Numbered from the stretch's first letter, positions 44,748 through 53,661 are shown. The stretch is 64,000 nucleotides of DNA from Clostridiales bacterium (GCA_012735495.1 JAAYHD010000032.1:43762-107761), one strand, 5' to 3'. Notes: generated by a model from the sequence alone, not told the origin. Numbers and translations are program-made.

Positions 44748-45353
44748 TTATATCCCAAGCTTCCCGATCACTGCCTTTAACAATGCAATCTTTGCGGTCT
44801 CTTCTATCAGCTCCGCATTATGTAAAGCATTAAGCGGATCCTTGTCCATGGCTACAATGCCATGGTCGACCAATATAAAGCCTGGAAGCTTCGGGTTATT
44901 CCTCAATATATCTTCTATAAGCGGGGAGTCTTCTCTTCTTACCATTGCTGAAGGGATATCAATTACAGGTATGTCTGAAGGGATTTTCAGTTTGGAATGC
45001 CAGGTAACCCTCGGCAGATATTTACCTGTTGATGCCCAACCGATTGAATATGGCGCATGGAAATGAACAACAGCATTAACCTCGGGGCATAGTTTGTAAA
45101 GAAGGCCGTGTAAAAATACTTCCCTGGTGGGTTTACCCGTACCTTCTACGACGTTGCCGTCAAAATCAGTGATTACAAATCCCTCTGCGGTACTGTCCCC
45201 AAGAGAGCTCCCGCTTTCCTTAACAAGCATTAACTCTTTGCCCGGGATTCTTGCACTGACATTTCCACCGCTTCCGGTTTGAATACCTCTGTTGTATGCC
45301 CTTTTGCAGGCAACAACCAATTCGTCTGCAATTAATTTTACCATATTATCCAT
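44748..45353 (-). CDS. class II aldolase/adducin family protein
   Basis: About 201 residues: GIQTGSGGNVSARIPG (phosphate loop), GKPTREVFLHGLLY (catalytic Glu), VVHFHAPYSIG (Zn His pair) and ILVDHGIVAM (third His) match fuculose-phosphate aldolase, ribulose-phosphate epimerase AraD and the decarboxylase OtnC. It cleaves, epimerises or decarboxylates a sugar phosphate with zinc. The track starts 33 codons too early; the ATG at 45353 overlaps the stop of the TPI-like gene by 8 nt. Here it might split a tetrulose/pentulose phosphate or decarboxylate 3-oxo-tetronate-4-phosphate. Confidence 0.87.
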   Translation of the reverse strand: MDNMVKLIADELVVACKRAYNRGIQTGSGGNVSARIPGKELMLVKESGSSLGDSTAEGFVITDFDGNVVEGTGKPTREVFLHGLLYKLCPEVNAVVHFHAPYSIGWASTGKYLPRVTWHSKLKIPSDIPVIDIPSAMVRREDSPLIEDILRNNPKLPGFILVDHGIVAMDKDPLNALHNAELIEETAKIALLKAVIGKLGI

Positions 45354-46167
45354 GCTTTTCAACTCCCTCACGTTTTTTCTTTTCCATGAATAGCGGCAGT
45401 ACCGACCTGATAATCCCGTTGAAATTCTCCGCCTGCCAGGCGCTTCTTCCAATGAAAAGTCCGTCGATATTCTCTTCTTTTATTAATTTCAACGCGTTCT
45501 GAGGATTGACGCTTCCTCCGTACAGAACCGGTATGTCGCCGCCTATTTCCCTGCCGAACATGCTTATCAGCGTATCCTTGATGACGCCGTGCTTTTCGTT
45601 GGCATAGCCTTCATCGGCGGGAATCCCGTTTACACCTATCGCCCACACGGGCTCATAAGCAATCCAGACATTCTTTGCCTGATCGGCTGTTATTTCACTC
45701 AGCCCTATCTTCAACTGTATCCTGAGTATTTCGTCACTGATGCCGTAATTCTTCTGTTCCATGGTCTCCCCTATGCATAATAAGGGGATAAATCCATGCC
45801 TTAAGGCTGCCGACACCTTTTTCTTCTCTATTTCATCTGTCTCGCCCATCACATGGCGCCGCTCGGAATGGCCGATTTCAATAATGTTAACTCCTATCTC
45901 CTTAAGCATTATCGGGGATATCTCACCGGTAAACTGTCCTTCGTCTTCCCAGCACATATTCTGTGCCCCGAGCTTGATGAGCCGCTCAGGAGCAGCCTTT
46001 TTTGCGTGATACAGCGTCGTAAAGGAAGGAATGACGAAAAGCTCCATCAGGTTCCTGTCAATATCGGCAGTGAGCCCTGCCAGCTTTTCAAGAAATTCCA
46101 CCGTATCCTTTATGGTTTTATACATCTTGGTGTTGGTGCCAAGATAAATTTTGTCCAGTCTTTTCAT
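45346..46167 (-). CDS. triose-phosphate isomerase family protein, probable L-erythrulose-1-phosphate isomerase type
   Basis: 273 residues, longer than glycolytic TPI (about 250). The active site is present: Asn-Lys in YLGTNTKMYK, His in IIEIGHSERRHVMGE, Glu in AYEPVWAIG and the phosphate loop LYGGSVNPQNA. Loop 6 reads GVNGIPADEGYAN rather than the GTGKTAT type of glycolytic TPI, and the N-terminal TNTK replaces GNWK. This loop change, together with an RpiB homologue next door, matches the LerI/EryH group that converts L-erythrulose-1-phosphate to D-erythrulose-4-phosphate. Assignment to that reaction is inferred. Confidence 0.85.
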   Translation of the reverse strand: MKRLDKIYLGTNTKMYKTIKDTVEFLEKLAGLTADIDRNLMELFVIPSFTTLYHAKKAAPERLIKLGAQNMCWEDEGQFTGEISPIMLKEIGVNIIEIGHSERRHVMGETDEIEKKKVSAALRHGFIPLLCIGETMEQKNYGISDEILRIQLKIGLSEITADQAKNVWIAYEPVWAIGVNGIPADEGYANEKHGVIKDTLISMFGREIGGDIPVLYGGSVNPQNALKLIKEENIDGLFIGRSAWQAENFNGIIRSVLPLFMEKKKREGVEKHG

Positions 46168-46211
46168 GGCTACCTCATTCCTGCTGCGTGCTAGTTATAA
46201 ATTAGGGGAGG

Positions 46212-46257
46212 GTTTCTCACGCCCCCGATAAATAAACAGATCAGGAGCGTGAGAAAC
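46212..46257. repeat. intergenic hairpin between tpi-like and rpiB-like genes
   Basis: GTTTCTCACGC (46212-46222) and GCGTGAGAAAC (46247-46257) are perfect 11-bp inverted copies with a 24-nt loop. No T run follows on the minus strand, so it looks like an mRNA processing or stability element inside the operon. Confidence 0.6.
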
Positions 46258-46296
46258 GGTATAATGGGGATATCTATACTTCTGACATTGCCTTAA

Positions 46297-46755
46297 TTAC
46301 TTGAGGTTTGCGTTCTCTATATCTATAATAGCCTGAACCTTGGGTGTGGAGCTTCCGTCTGCAAAGGTGAGTCTCAGCCATTCGTCAAGAATCTTCTTTG
46401 CCAGCTCCGATCCGATGACCCTTTCTCCCATGCAGATGACATTTCCATTATTGCTGAGCTTTGCCCTTTCTGCGGAATAAATATCGTGGCATACGGCAGC
46501 CCGAATTCCTTTGAATTTGTTTGCCGTCATGGCCATACCGATTCCAGTGCCACATACAAGCACACCTTCCTTAGTATAGCCGCTCTCAATAATCCTTTCG
46601 CAGACCCTTTTTGCTATAAGAGGGTAGTATGTCTTATCCTCCGCGGAATCACAGCCCATATCTTCAACGGTAATGCCCTGGCTTCTCATGTGCTCAACAA
46701 GGATGTTTTTCAGTCCGACAGCCGCATTATCACAACCGATTACTATTGTTTTCAT
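46297..46755 (-). CDS. RpiB/LacA/LacB family sugar-phosphate isomerase, divergent active site
   Basis: 152 residues: VLVCGTGIGMAMTANKFKGIRAA and NVICMGERVIG are family signatures. The usual N-terminal SDHAG is CDNAA here and the HND loop reads SNNG, so both catalytic-region histidines of ribose-5-phosphate isomerase are replaced, unlike in the paralogue at 12481. It may therefore act on another substrate, such as D-erythrulose-4-phosphate (DerI/EryI role). The ATG at 46755 has AGGAGG eight bases upstream. It sits between the Tm-1-like and TPI-like genes. Confidence 0.85.
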   Translation of the reverse strand: MKTIVIGCDNAAVGLKNILVEHMRSQGITVEDMGCDSAEDKTYYPLIAKRVCERIIESGYTKEGVLVCGTGIGMAMTANKFKGIRAAVCHDIYSAERAKLSNNGNVICMGERVIGSELAKKILDEWLRLTFADGSSTPKVQAIIDIENANLK

Positions 46756-46791
46756 CTTCTTATCCTCCTGTTTCGTGCGTAATGCGCACAT

Positions 46792-48030
46792 TTATAAAAT
46801 ACCCGACTGTTTAAGCTCCTCAATCATATGCTGAGCCGCCCTGACCCCCCATTCCTTTGTGTCAAGGTTGCCCGGTATTGTTATAATTTCAATGTTCTTA
46901 TTGTTTATATTGTTTTTGATCGTATTTATCAGGATTTCGTCAACTTCCTTATAATAAAGCTCCTGGCCCTCCTGTGTATTATGTCTCATGCCGTCCGTCG
47001 GAATCAGCAGCCTGATATGGTAATCCACAGCGTTAAGCTTGTCCGCCACAATTTTAGCCACCTGCTCCGCCTCATCCGGCAGTATCTTGATGTGTGCCGT
47101 ATCGGCATTGTGCATCATGTATTTTCTTTCGTCCATCCGCGGAGGGAACTCATGTATTTTGAAATCAACGAAATCCAACCCTCCAAGGCAAACCACCATG
47201 GGTACCTTGTGCTTTACGGCCTTCTCCAGCCGGCATGCCGCCTTCTCATTGTAGGAGAATCCTCCTCCAAAGAAGTAGGATGTAATCTCATGGATCGTAA
47301 AATCCAGTATGCCGTCTATGAGAGTGTCACATGCCATCTGCTCCATGGTTGCGCCGCCGATGCCTGTCGTATGAAATCCTATGGTCTCTATCCCATGCTT
47401 TTCCATCTCTTCAATTGCCGCGCAGGCACCCGTGTTCGTGATACCCATCAGTGTAACACCAACCACAGGCTTGTCTCCTTTTTTCAGTACATTGCCCGCC
47501 GTATTAACCATGCCTATGCAGCATGCACAGGCATTGGCTATAATCTGGCGTGTTACTATATTTATACCGGTAAAGTCACTGATTGAAGGAATAACGACAA
47601 TATCGGAACCGCCGACTATACTGTCGAAATATCTCTTGCCACTGGCAACGGTGGACGCCATAACCTTCGGAAACCCAATCGGCAACCTCTGCATCGCAGT
47701 GGTCGCAATCACCGTATTCTGCAGTCCTCCCACGGATAAAACCCCGTGAATCCTGCCTTCCTTATACAGACTGTACACATAGTCGGCTGCTGCTTCGGCC
47801 ATAAACGCTATCTTTTCTCCCTTGGTTTTAGGCTCAATTTCCGTCCAGTCGTATCCATGCGCCTTGGCCAGCTCGTTGCGGGATACATCGTATCCGCTGT
47901 AACCGCTGCTGCCTGTGGATATATCGATGACCATGGCGTTTAAGCCTGCATCCTCGATAATCCGGCGCATGTAGGCGATTTCCTTGTATTTTGTGTCGCA
48001 GCTTCCGATAATTGCTATTGTCTTATTCAT
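46792..48030 (-). CDS. Tm-1-like ATP-binding domain protein (UPF0261)
   Basis: About 412 residues. KTIAIIGSCDTKYKEIAYMRRII, DISTGSSGYSGYDVSRNELA, VLSVGGLQNTVIATTAMQRLPIG and VVIPSISDFTGINIVTRQI match the UPF0261/Tm-1 N-terminal family, which binds ATP. It is conserved in bacteria and fungi, often beside sugar-acid genes, but no reaction is established. The start at 48030 is chosen by homology because the Shine-Dalgarno GGGAGG is a little far. As the only ATP-binding enzyme in this operon apart from the transporter, it is a candidate for the missing kinase step. Confidence 0.85.
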   Translation of the reverse strand: MNKTIAIIGSCDTKYKEIAYMRRIIEDAGLNAMVIDISTGSSGYSGYDVSRNELAKAHGYDWTEIEPKTKGEKIAFMAEAAADYVYSLYKEGRIHGVLSVGGLQNTVIATTAMQRLPIGFPKVMASTVASGKRYFDSIVGGSDIVVIPSISDFTGINIVTRQIIANACACCIGMVNTAGNVLKKGDKPVVGVTLMGITNTGACAAIEEMEKHGIETIGFHTTGIGGATMEQMACDTLIDGILDFTIHEITSYFFGGGFSYNEKAACRLEKAVKHKVPMVVCLGGLDFVDFKIHEFPPRMDERKYMMHNADTAHIKILPDEAEQVAKIVADKLNAVDYHIRLLIPTDGMRHNTQEGQELYYKEVDEILINTIKNNINNKNIEIITIPGNLDTKEWGVRAAQHMIEELKQSGIL

Positions 48031-48063
48031 AAGATTATAAAGAACCTCCCAAAGCAAGTTGAC

Positions 48064-48873
48064 TTACTGCTTCTTTATGCCAAGTACCGGTGTTTCCTTA
48101 ATCCTGTCAAGCAGGGTGGCGTCATGGGAAAGAAGAAGGAATGAAGGATCCTTTGCCCTTTCCTTTTGGTACTCAATGCTCTTCCATGCCTCAACAATGT
48201 TGTAGAAGCGTCCCGGAGGTGAAATGTTGTAGTGAAGCTCCGGTATCGGATTCAGGTTGCCAAGCACGAAGATTGAGTCGCCGGCAATAATGTATTTTCC
48301 TTCATCCGTGTCCACTTCAACGGACTGATGTCCGGGTGAATGGCCAAAGGATTCGAACACCCTGATTCCGGGGAGTATTTCCGTTTCGCCTTCAACCAGT
48401 TCAAATGTTCGTCCGGTCAGGGGTGAAGTTACTCCCAATGCGGGCGCTTCATAGGACTTGTAGTACAAAGGAATAGGATCCATGGCAAACTCGTATTCCC
48501 TCCTGTGTACAATCAGTCTTGCATGGGCGAACTTCTCAAGGTAGAACATGTGATCCCAATGCAGGTGAGTAAATATAACTATATCTACATCCGAAGGCTT
48601 GTAACCGACAGAGTTGAGCAAGGATTCGATATCCTGCCCTGGCTCCTGCCATGAACCCGGATGATGATATTTATCGGCTCTCTCAGTCCATGCCATTCCG
48701 GTATCAACAAGCACCAGCTTTTCTCCGCCTTCAATGAGGAATGTGAATACCGGCAAAGGCACCTTTTCATTCGGCACATTCTTAAGATAAGGTGCGCAAG
48801 AGTGATGATAATGATACTGAAGCGGATGAGTGGGGACATATCCCGTGTTGAGTGGTCTAACTGTTAATCCCAT
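48064..48873 (-). CDS. metallo-beta-lactamase-fold hydrolase (lactonase-like)
   Basis: 269 residues: VDTGMAWTERAD, IVIFTHLHWDHMFYLEKF (HxHxDH zinc motif), FESFGHSPGHQSVEVD and IAGDSIFVLGNL place it among N-acyl-homoserine lactonase-like MBL proteins. In a sugar operon it more likely opens a sugar-acid lactone. It lies between the permease and Tm-1-like genes. Substrate unproven. Confidence 0.85.
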   Translation of the reverse strand: MGLTVRPLNTGYVPTHPLQYHYHHSCAPYLKNVPNEKVPLPVFTFLIEGGEKLVLVDTGMAWTERADKYHHPGSWQEPGQDIESLLNSVGYKPSDVDIVIFTHLHWDHMFYLEKFAHARLIVHRREYEFAMDPIPLYYKSYEAPALGVTSPLTGRTFELVEGETEILPGIRVFESFGHSPGHQSVEVDTDEGKYIIAGDSIFVLGNLNPIPELHYNISPPGRFYNIVEAWKSIEYQKERAKDPSFLLLSHDATLLDRIKETPVLGIKKQ

Positions 48874-48909
48874 AATATGACTTCCTTTCTTTATATGAAT
48901 TTACTTTGA

Positions 48910-49860
48910 CTATTGTTTCTGACTTTGTTTTCTCTTTGAGTTTATATCAAACAGCACCATAACTATGATAACTATACCTACCACCATCGGCTGGGCAAAT
49001 GAAGGCACACCCTTCAGGTTCATGACATTAACGATAATTGTAAGTATCAGGGCACCGATTACCGTACCGCCGACACCGCCTTCGCCGCCAAGCATTGATG
49101 TTCCTCCGATTACAACCGCAGCAACGGTCTGAAGCCCGTAAGCTTCTCCCATGGCCGCATCGGCGGCATTCAGCCTGGCCGTAATAATCATTCCCGCAAT
49201 TCCCGCACATATGCTGCATATCATGAATGTCGAAATCATTATTTTCTTTACCGGCATACCGGAATACCTTGCAGCCTCGGCATTTGAACCGTAGGAATAT
49301 ACCTGCCTTCCGTATGTGGTCTTTTGGAGCAGTATATAGAGGATAACCACTATGATTGCCGCTATGATAACCAGGACCGGTATGGGCCCTACATATCCGA
49401 CACCCAGCTTCGTGAAATTCTTAGGCAGGTCGTAAATAACCGCGCCGTTCATAACCATGACGGCAAGACCGGTAAGCACCCAGTTGGTTGCATAGGTTGC
49501 AATGAAGCTGGGAAGCAGTCCTACCAGGAGCCCGTTGACAAATCCAATCAGGGCGCCTATCAAAATACCTATTATAAATGCCACCGGAATCGGAACCCCC
49601 GATTTAATCAGCTGGGCACATATACATCCTACCAGGCCTGCGGTCGCTCCTACCGAAAGGTCCATGCCTCCGGTAAGCAGAACCGCTGTCAGGCCCGAGC
49701 TTAATATCAGCAGAACACTGGCCTGCCTGAGTATCGTAATCATGTTGTTGATTGTCCTAAAATTAGGAGCTATGATGGAGGCGACGATGACCAGTCCGAT
49801 TAACCCTATTAGGCTGAAAAATGATTTTGACCTTTTTAATTCATCCATGAATTTCATCAT
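48910..49860 (-). CDS. sugar ABC transporter permease (RbsC family), second
   Basis: 316 residues with the RbsC-type pattern: LTAVLLTGGMDLSVGATAGLVG near residue 60 (conserved DLSVG), YSYGSNAEAARYSGMPVKK (EAA-like loop) and VAAVVIGGTSMLGGEGGVGGTVIGALIL. It forms a heterodimeric channel with the neighbouring permease for a ribose-type carbohydrate importer. AGGAGG precedes the ATG; the gene starts 9 bp after the stop of the other permease gene. Confidence 0.93.
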   Translation of the reverse strand: MMKFMDELKRSKSFFSLIGLIGLVIVASIIAPNFRTINNMITILRQASVLLILSSGLTAVLLTGGMDLSVGATAGLVGCICAQLIKSGVPIPVAFIIGILIGALIGFVNGLLVGLLPSFIATYATNWVLTGLAVMVMNGAVIYDLPKNFTKLGVGYVGPIPVLVIIAAIIVVILYILLQKTTYGRQVYSYGSNAEAARYSGMPVKKIMISTFMICSICAGIAGMIITARLNAADAAMGEAYGLQTVAAVVIGGTSMLGGEGGVGGTVIGALILTIIVNVMNLKGVPSFAQPMVVGIVIIVMVLFDINSKRKQSQKQ

Positions 49861-49869
49861 CTATACCTC

Positions 49870-50814
49870 CTATTCCTTTGAACGGATACGGATAATCGCA
49901 TCGACGATTATTGCCGTCAATACTATGGATCCGATTATTGCGTTCTGATATATTGACCTGATTCCGATAATATTCAATCCGTTCTTTACGATAGTGATTA
50001 GCAGTACTCCAAATATAGTGCCTGTAACTCCGCCTTTGCCTTCCCTAAGCGATGTACCGCCCAGCAGTGTTGCCGCAACGGCCTGGAATTCCCAGCCCGA
50101 AGCCACCGTAGGCTGTCCCGATTCTACACGGCAGAGTGTTATTATTCCTGCTATTCCTGCTATAAATCCTGCAAATGCGTATGTTTTAATCAAATTTTTG
50201 ACAGGGCTTATACCGGCGAGCGCCAGTGCTTCCCTGTTGCCTCCAAGTCCCCGGATATTGGTTCCGAACTTGGTTTTCCTCAGTACTATCCATACCAGGA
50301 TAAACATCAGGGCACAGATCCATACCATCATTGGCACGAATAAGAATGTGGATTCAGCAACAAACCTGTATGTGTAGCTGGGGTAATATATTGACGATCC
50401 CGATGTAAGCAGCAGCGAAATACTGTTGACTATGTTCTGCATTCCGAAGGTTGCTATAAACGGGAGGATATTTCCTTTCGCGACGATGGTACCGTTAACG
50501 GTCCCGATCAGAACCGTAAGCAGTACTGCGATTATCATGCTTGCAAACAAAGGCACGCCTTTCTTTGCAAGGTAAACAATCATAACCGTAACGAAGCTAA
50601 CCTGTGCGCCAAGGGATAAATCCGTCCCCTGGGTCAGTATTATGCATGTCTGCGCAAATGCCACGATCATCAGCGGTGTTGCCTGGATCAGAATGTTGCG
50701 GAAGTTGGAAAGCGAGAAGTAGTTGGGTGACGCAAGGCTGAATATGACTATAATGAGCACCAGCATCCAGGATACCGGCGGTAACGCCTTTAATCTCGTT
50801 TTGATACCATTCAT
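49870..50814 (-). CDS. sugar ABC transporter permease (RbsC family), first
   Basis: 314 residues, the paralogue of the downstream permease: CIILTQGTDLSLGAQVSFV, IRGLGGNREALALAGISPVKN and VAATLLGGTSLREGKGGVTGTIFG. About 8-10 membrane segments. Two different RbsC-type permeases in one operon imply a heterodimer. GGAGG precedes the ATG directly after the ATPase gene. Confidence 0.93.
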   Translation of the reverse strand: MNGIKTRLKALPPVSWMLVLIIVIFSLASPNYFSLSNFRNILIQATPLMIVAFAQTCIILTQGTDLSLGAQVSFVTVMIVYLAKKGVPLFASMIIAVLLTVLIGTVNGTIVAKGNILPFIATFGMQNIVNSISLLLTSGSSIYYPSYTYRFVAESTFLFVPMMVWICALMFILVWIVLRKTKFGTNIRGLGGNREALALAGISPVKNLIKTYAFAGFIAGIAGIITLCRVESGQPTVASGWEFQAVAATLLGGTSLREGKGGVTGTIFGVLLITIVKNGLNIIGIRSIYQNAIIGSIVLTAIIVDAIIRIRSKE

Positions 50815-50815
50815 C

Positions 50816-52324
50816 TTATCTGCCTCCTACTCCTAAACCAAGCATCCTGCTGCCAATCTGCTCGGCCGTAAATTCTCCCCGTTTGCATTCGTCCACCATG
50901 CGGCCCTCATGCATAACATAAATCCTGTCGCTCATTCCGATAACCTCGGGAAGCTCCGACGATATCATAAGAATTGCCTTCCCTTCAGCTGCAAGCCGGT
51001 CCATGAGCTTGTATATTTCCATCTTTGCGCCTACGTCAATTCCTCTTGTCGGTTCGTCGAAAATAATTATCTGCGGATTAAAATTCAGCCACTTTGCCAG
51101 GACAACCTTCTGCTGGTTGCCTCCGGAAAGGAATTTACACTGCTTGTGGACACTGGTTGTCACAATCCGCAGCTGGTCGACATTTTGTTTCGCGATGTCA
51201 TATATCTTCCTTTTATTCATAAAGAATTTAGGGAATATCTTTTTCAAGCTTACTGAAATTGCATTAAATGCAATGGCTTCCCCCAGGGCAAGCCCGTATT
51301 TCTTGCGGTCCTCACTAACCAGACCTATTCCGTGTTTTACCGCATTAACAGGTGATTTCGGCATCATTTCCCTGCCGTTCACATATACCTTGCCTGTTTT
51401 TATTGGATTGATTCCGTAGATGAGCTGTGCCAGCTCCGTCCGTCCGGACCCTACCAATCCGGCAATACCAACGATTTCTCCTCTATTTAAAACAATGCTC
51501 ACACCCTTAACCTTGCCCGAATAATCGGAAAGATCTTCTGTCCTAAGCGCTTCTCCCTTGTGTTCGTTTTGGGTCCGTACATAAACCTGCGACACATCAC
51601 GGCCGACCATCATGGTAATAAGCTCGTGATCGGTGCAGTCGTTGATACCTATGGTGGCTATCTTTTTGCCGTCCCGAAGCACCGTAATCCTGTCGCCGAT
51701 CTTGGGGAACTCTTCCATCCGGTGGGATACATATACGATACCGATACCCTTCTTTTTCAGGTTGTGTATCTGTGCAAACAATGATTCGGCTTCACGGTCG
51801 GACAAGGCCGATGTCGGTTCGTCGAATATGATAACTCTGGGCTTGTATGAAAGCGCCTTTGCTATTTCCACCATTTGCTGTTCTGCCACGCTAAGCTGCT
51901 TAACAGGGGCTTTAATATTGATATACTCGCAATTCAAAGATTTCAGCAAGGCTTCGGCTTCCGATTCCATTTTCTTGTGGTCAATGAATCCAAGCTTGGT
52001 TCTGAATTCCCGATTCAAAAATATGTTCTGTGCAACGCTTAAATAAGGAATAAGCGTAAATTCCTGATATACGGCAACAATTCCCTTGGCAATGGCATCC
52101 TTTGTTCCGGAGACTTCCATCTTCTCTCCTTCAAAGAACACCTCGCCCTCGTCCTGCTTGTAGACGCCCAATATGACCTTTGCTAATGTACTTTTTCCCG
52201 CACCGTTTTCTCCGACCAGTATATGTACCTCTCCGGCCCGAAGGTCGAAATCAACCTTGTCCAATGCCTTCATTCCGGGAAATACCTTCGTTATGCCGAC
52301 TGCGGTCAAAATTGTCTTCCCCAT
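50816..52324 (-). CDS. sugar ABC transporter ATP-binding protein (RbsA family)
   Basis: 502 residues with two ABC modules: GENGAGKSTLAKVILG, LSVAEQQMVEIAKAL and IIFDEPTSALSD in the first; a degenerate Walker A (GLVGSGRTELAQLIYG), LSGGNQQKVVLAKWL and IIFDEPTRGIDVGAK in the second. This is the RbsA/XylG pattern for monosaccharide import. The ATG at 52324 has AGAGGTG upstream; the 18 extra track codons are not used. Confidence 0.95.
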   Translation of the reverse strand: MGKTILTAVGITKVFPGMKALDKVDFDLRAGEVHILVGENGAGKSTLAKVILGVYKQDEGEVFFEGEKMEVSGTKDAIAKGIVAVYQEFTLIPYLSVAQNIFLNREFRTKLGFIDHKKMESEAEALLKSLNCEYINIKAPVKQLSVAEQQMVEIAKALSYKPRVIIFDEPTSALSDREAESLFAQIHNLKKKGIGIVYVSHRMEEFPKIGDRITVLRDGKKIATIGINDCTDHELITMMVGRDVSQVYVRTQNEHKGEALRTEDLSDYSGKVKGVSIVLNRGEIVGIAGLVGSGRTELAQLIYGINPIKTGKVYVNGREMMPKSPVNAVKHGIGLVSEDRKKYGLALGEAIAFNAISVSLKKIFPKFFMNKRKIYDIAKQNVDQLRIVTTSVHKQCKFLSGGNQQKVVLAKWLNFNPQIIIFDEPTRGIDVGAKMEIYKLMDRLAAEGKAILMISSELPEVIGMSDRIYVMHEGRMVDECKRGEFTAEQIGSRMLGLGVGGR

Positions 52325-52393
52325 TATTTCACCTCTTTTGGTCCAGTTAGTGCATGGCTGCCGCGTTACGGCAGCCATGCAGAATTATTATAT

Positions 52394-53542
52394 TTATTGA
52401 ACTACCTTCCACCAAGCGATGCTGTCTTTATACTCTGCAACTGTCTCAGCATTGATTAAAGGCTTGTCTGCTGCGGACGGGAACGGTACAAAGCTGCTGG
52501 GAGGAACGCTGCCGTCATTGAGATTAAGAACGGCATATGCGCAAGCTACAAAACCTGATCCGTAAGGATCTGTATTGTAAGTAACATACATGTCGCCTGC
52601 TTCAACTGCGGAAGTTGCGTCTGCGCTGCCGTCAAATCCAGCTACCAGGACATTATCCATGCCTGCGGCCTTAAGGGCCTGGATTGCACCAAGTGCGCTT
52701 TCATCGTTCATACCGATGATTGCGTTAACATCTGTGTGCTTCTGAATCAGGTTCTCGGTAACCTGCATACCTTCCGTACGCTTAAAGTTTGCTGTCTGGG
52801 ATGCTACAACCTTGATGTCAGGGTATTTAGCAAATACGGAGTTGATTCCTTCAAGTCTTTCAATAGCGTTAGCTGCTCCTGGAGGGCCCTCAAGAATAAT
52901 AACGTTGCCTTTATAATCCAAAGCCTTGGCTATTTCTTCTGCGATAACCTCTCCGGTCTCCCTGTAGTTAACGCCTGTCCTTAAGAATGTAGGCTCTGCG
53001 GCAGGTGTTCCGATTGTAAGAACCAGTATTCCTGCTTCCTGTGCCTTTCTGACACCGGGCATGATACCGTTGGAGTCGGCGCAGTGAACTATAATTGCAT
53101 CCATTCCCTGCTGAATCATGTCTTCCATGATCTTAACCTGTTCTTCAACACTGTCTGCTGTTGCGGGTGCCTGGGTAACTGCTTCAAATCCCATAACCTC
53201 TCCGGCCTTAAGTACGCCCTGCGCCTGCGCTATCATATAGGGATTTGTAGTGTTCTTTGCAATGTAACCAATTTTGTATTTCTCTTTTGCCTTTACGTCG
53301 GATGATACCAGCGCACCGATGCCTGAAACCGGAAGCTCGGTTACAACCTTGGGCTCTTCCTTGGTTTCATCCTTCTTGCCATCGTCCTTGTTGGTGTCTT
53401 CAACCTTGCTGTCATTTTTACCGCCATTCCCGCCATTGTTGTTATCGTTATTCTGCTTGGGAGCGCTGCATGCGGCCAATACCATGCTGGTTATCAATGC
53501 TAATGCGATAACAAGCACAAATTTTGAAGTTTTCTTCATCAT
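52394..53542 (-). CDS. sugar ABC transporter substrate-binding lipoprotein (RbsB-like)
   Basis: 382 residues. Lipoprotein signal MMKKTSKFVLVIALALITSMVLAAC, an Asn/Gly/Asp/Lys-rich linker of about 55 residues, then a periplasmic-binding-protein type I domain: YKIGYIAKNTTNPYMIAQAQG, IIQQGMDAIIVHCAD, GPPGAANAIERLEG and NAIIGMNDESALGAIQAL. It binds the sugar for the downstream ATPase and permeases and is first in the operon, as usual for the most abundant product. GGAGG before ATG 53542. Ligand unknown; the enzymes point to a branched or four- to five-carbon sugar (acid). Confidence 0.93.
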   Translation of the reverse strand: MMKKTSKFVLVIALALITSMVLAACSAPKQNNDNNNGGNGGKNDSKVEDTNKDDGKKDETKEEPKVVTELPVSGIGALVSSDVKAKEKYKIGYIAKNTTNPYMIAQAQGVLKAGEVMGFEAVTQAPATADSVEEQVKIMEDMIQQGMDAIIVHCADSNGIMPGVRKAQEAGILVLTIGTPAAEPTFLRTGVNYRETGEVIAEEIAKALDYKGNVIILEGPPGAANAIERLEGINSVFAKYPDIKVVASQTANFKRTEGMQVTENLIQKHTDVNAIIGMNDESALGAIQALKAAGMDNVLVAGFDGSADATSAVEAGDMYVTYNTDPYGSGFVACAYAVLNLNDGSVPPSSFVPFPSAADKPLINAETVAEYKDSIAWWKVVQ

Positions 53543-53629
53543 TAAAGCTACCTCCTTTGATATTCTCCTTGCTATCCGCCCTGGCTTATTAAGTTTGGAT
53601 ATTGGATACAATATATTTATTGCAGGCTT

Positions 53630-53658
53630 ATCATAACATTTTCAAATAGGTTTGTCAA
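53630..53658 (-). promoter_or_regulatory. SigA promoter of the RuBisCO-like island
   Basis: On the minus strand TTGACA (53658-53653), 17 bp, TATGAT (53635-53630). The leader to the binding-protein ATG is about 80 nt. Confidence 0.85.
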
Positions 53659-53661
53659 CAT

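Noticed and set aside
46828-47586. 252-codon plus-strand ORF
   Set aside because: Antisense shadow of the Tm-1-like gene; Cys/His-rich pseudo-translation without motif.
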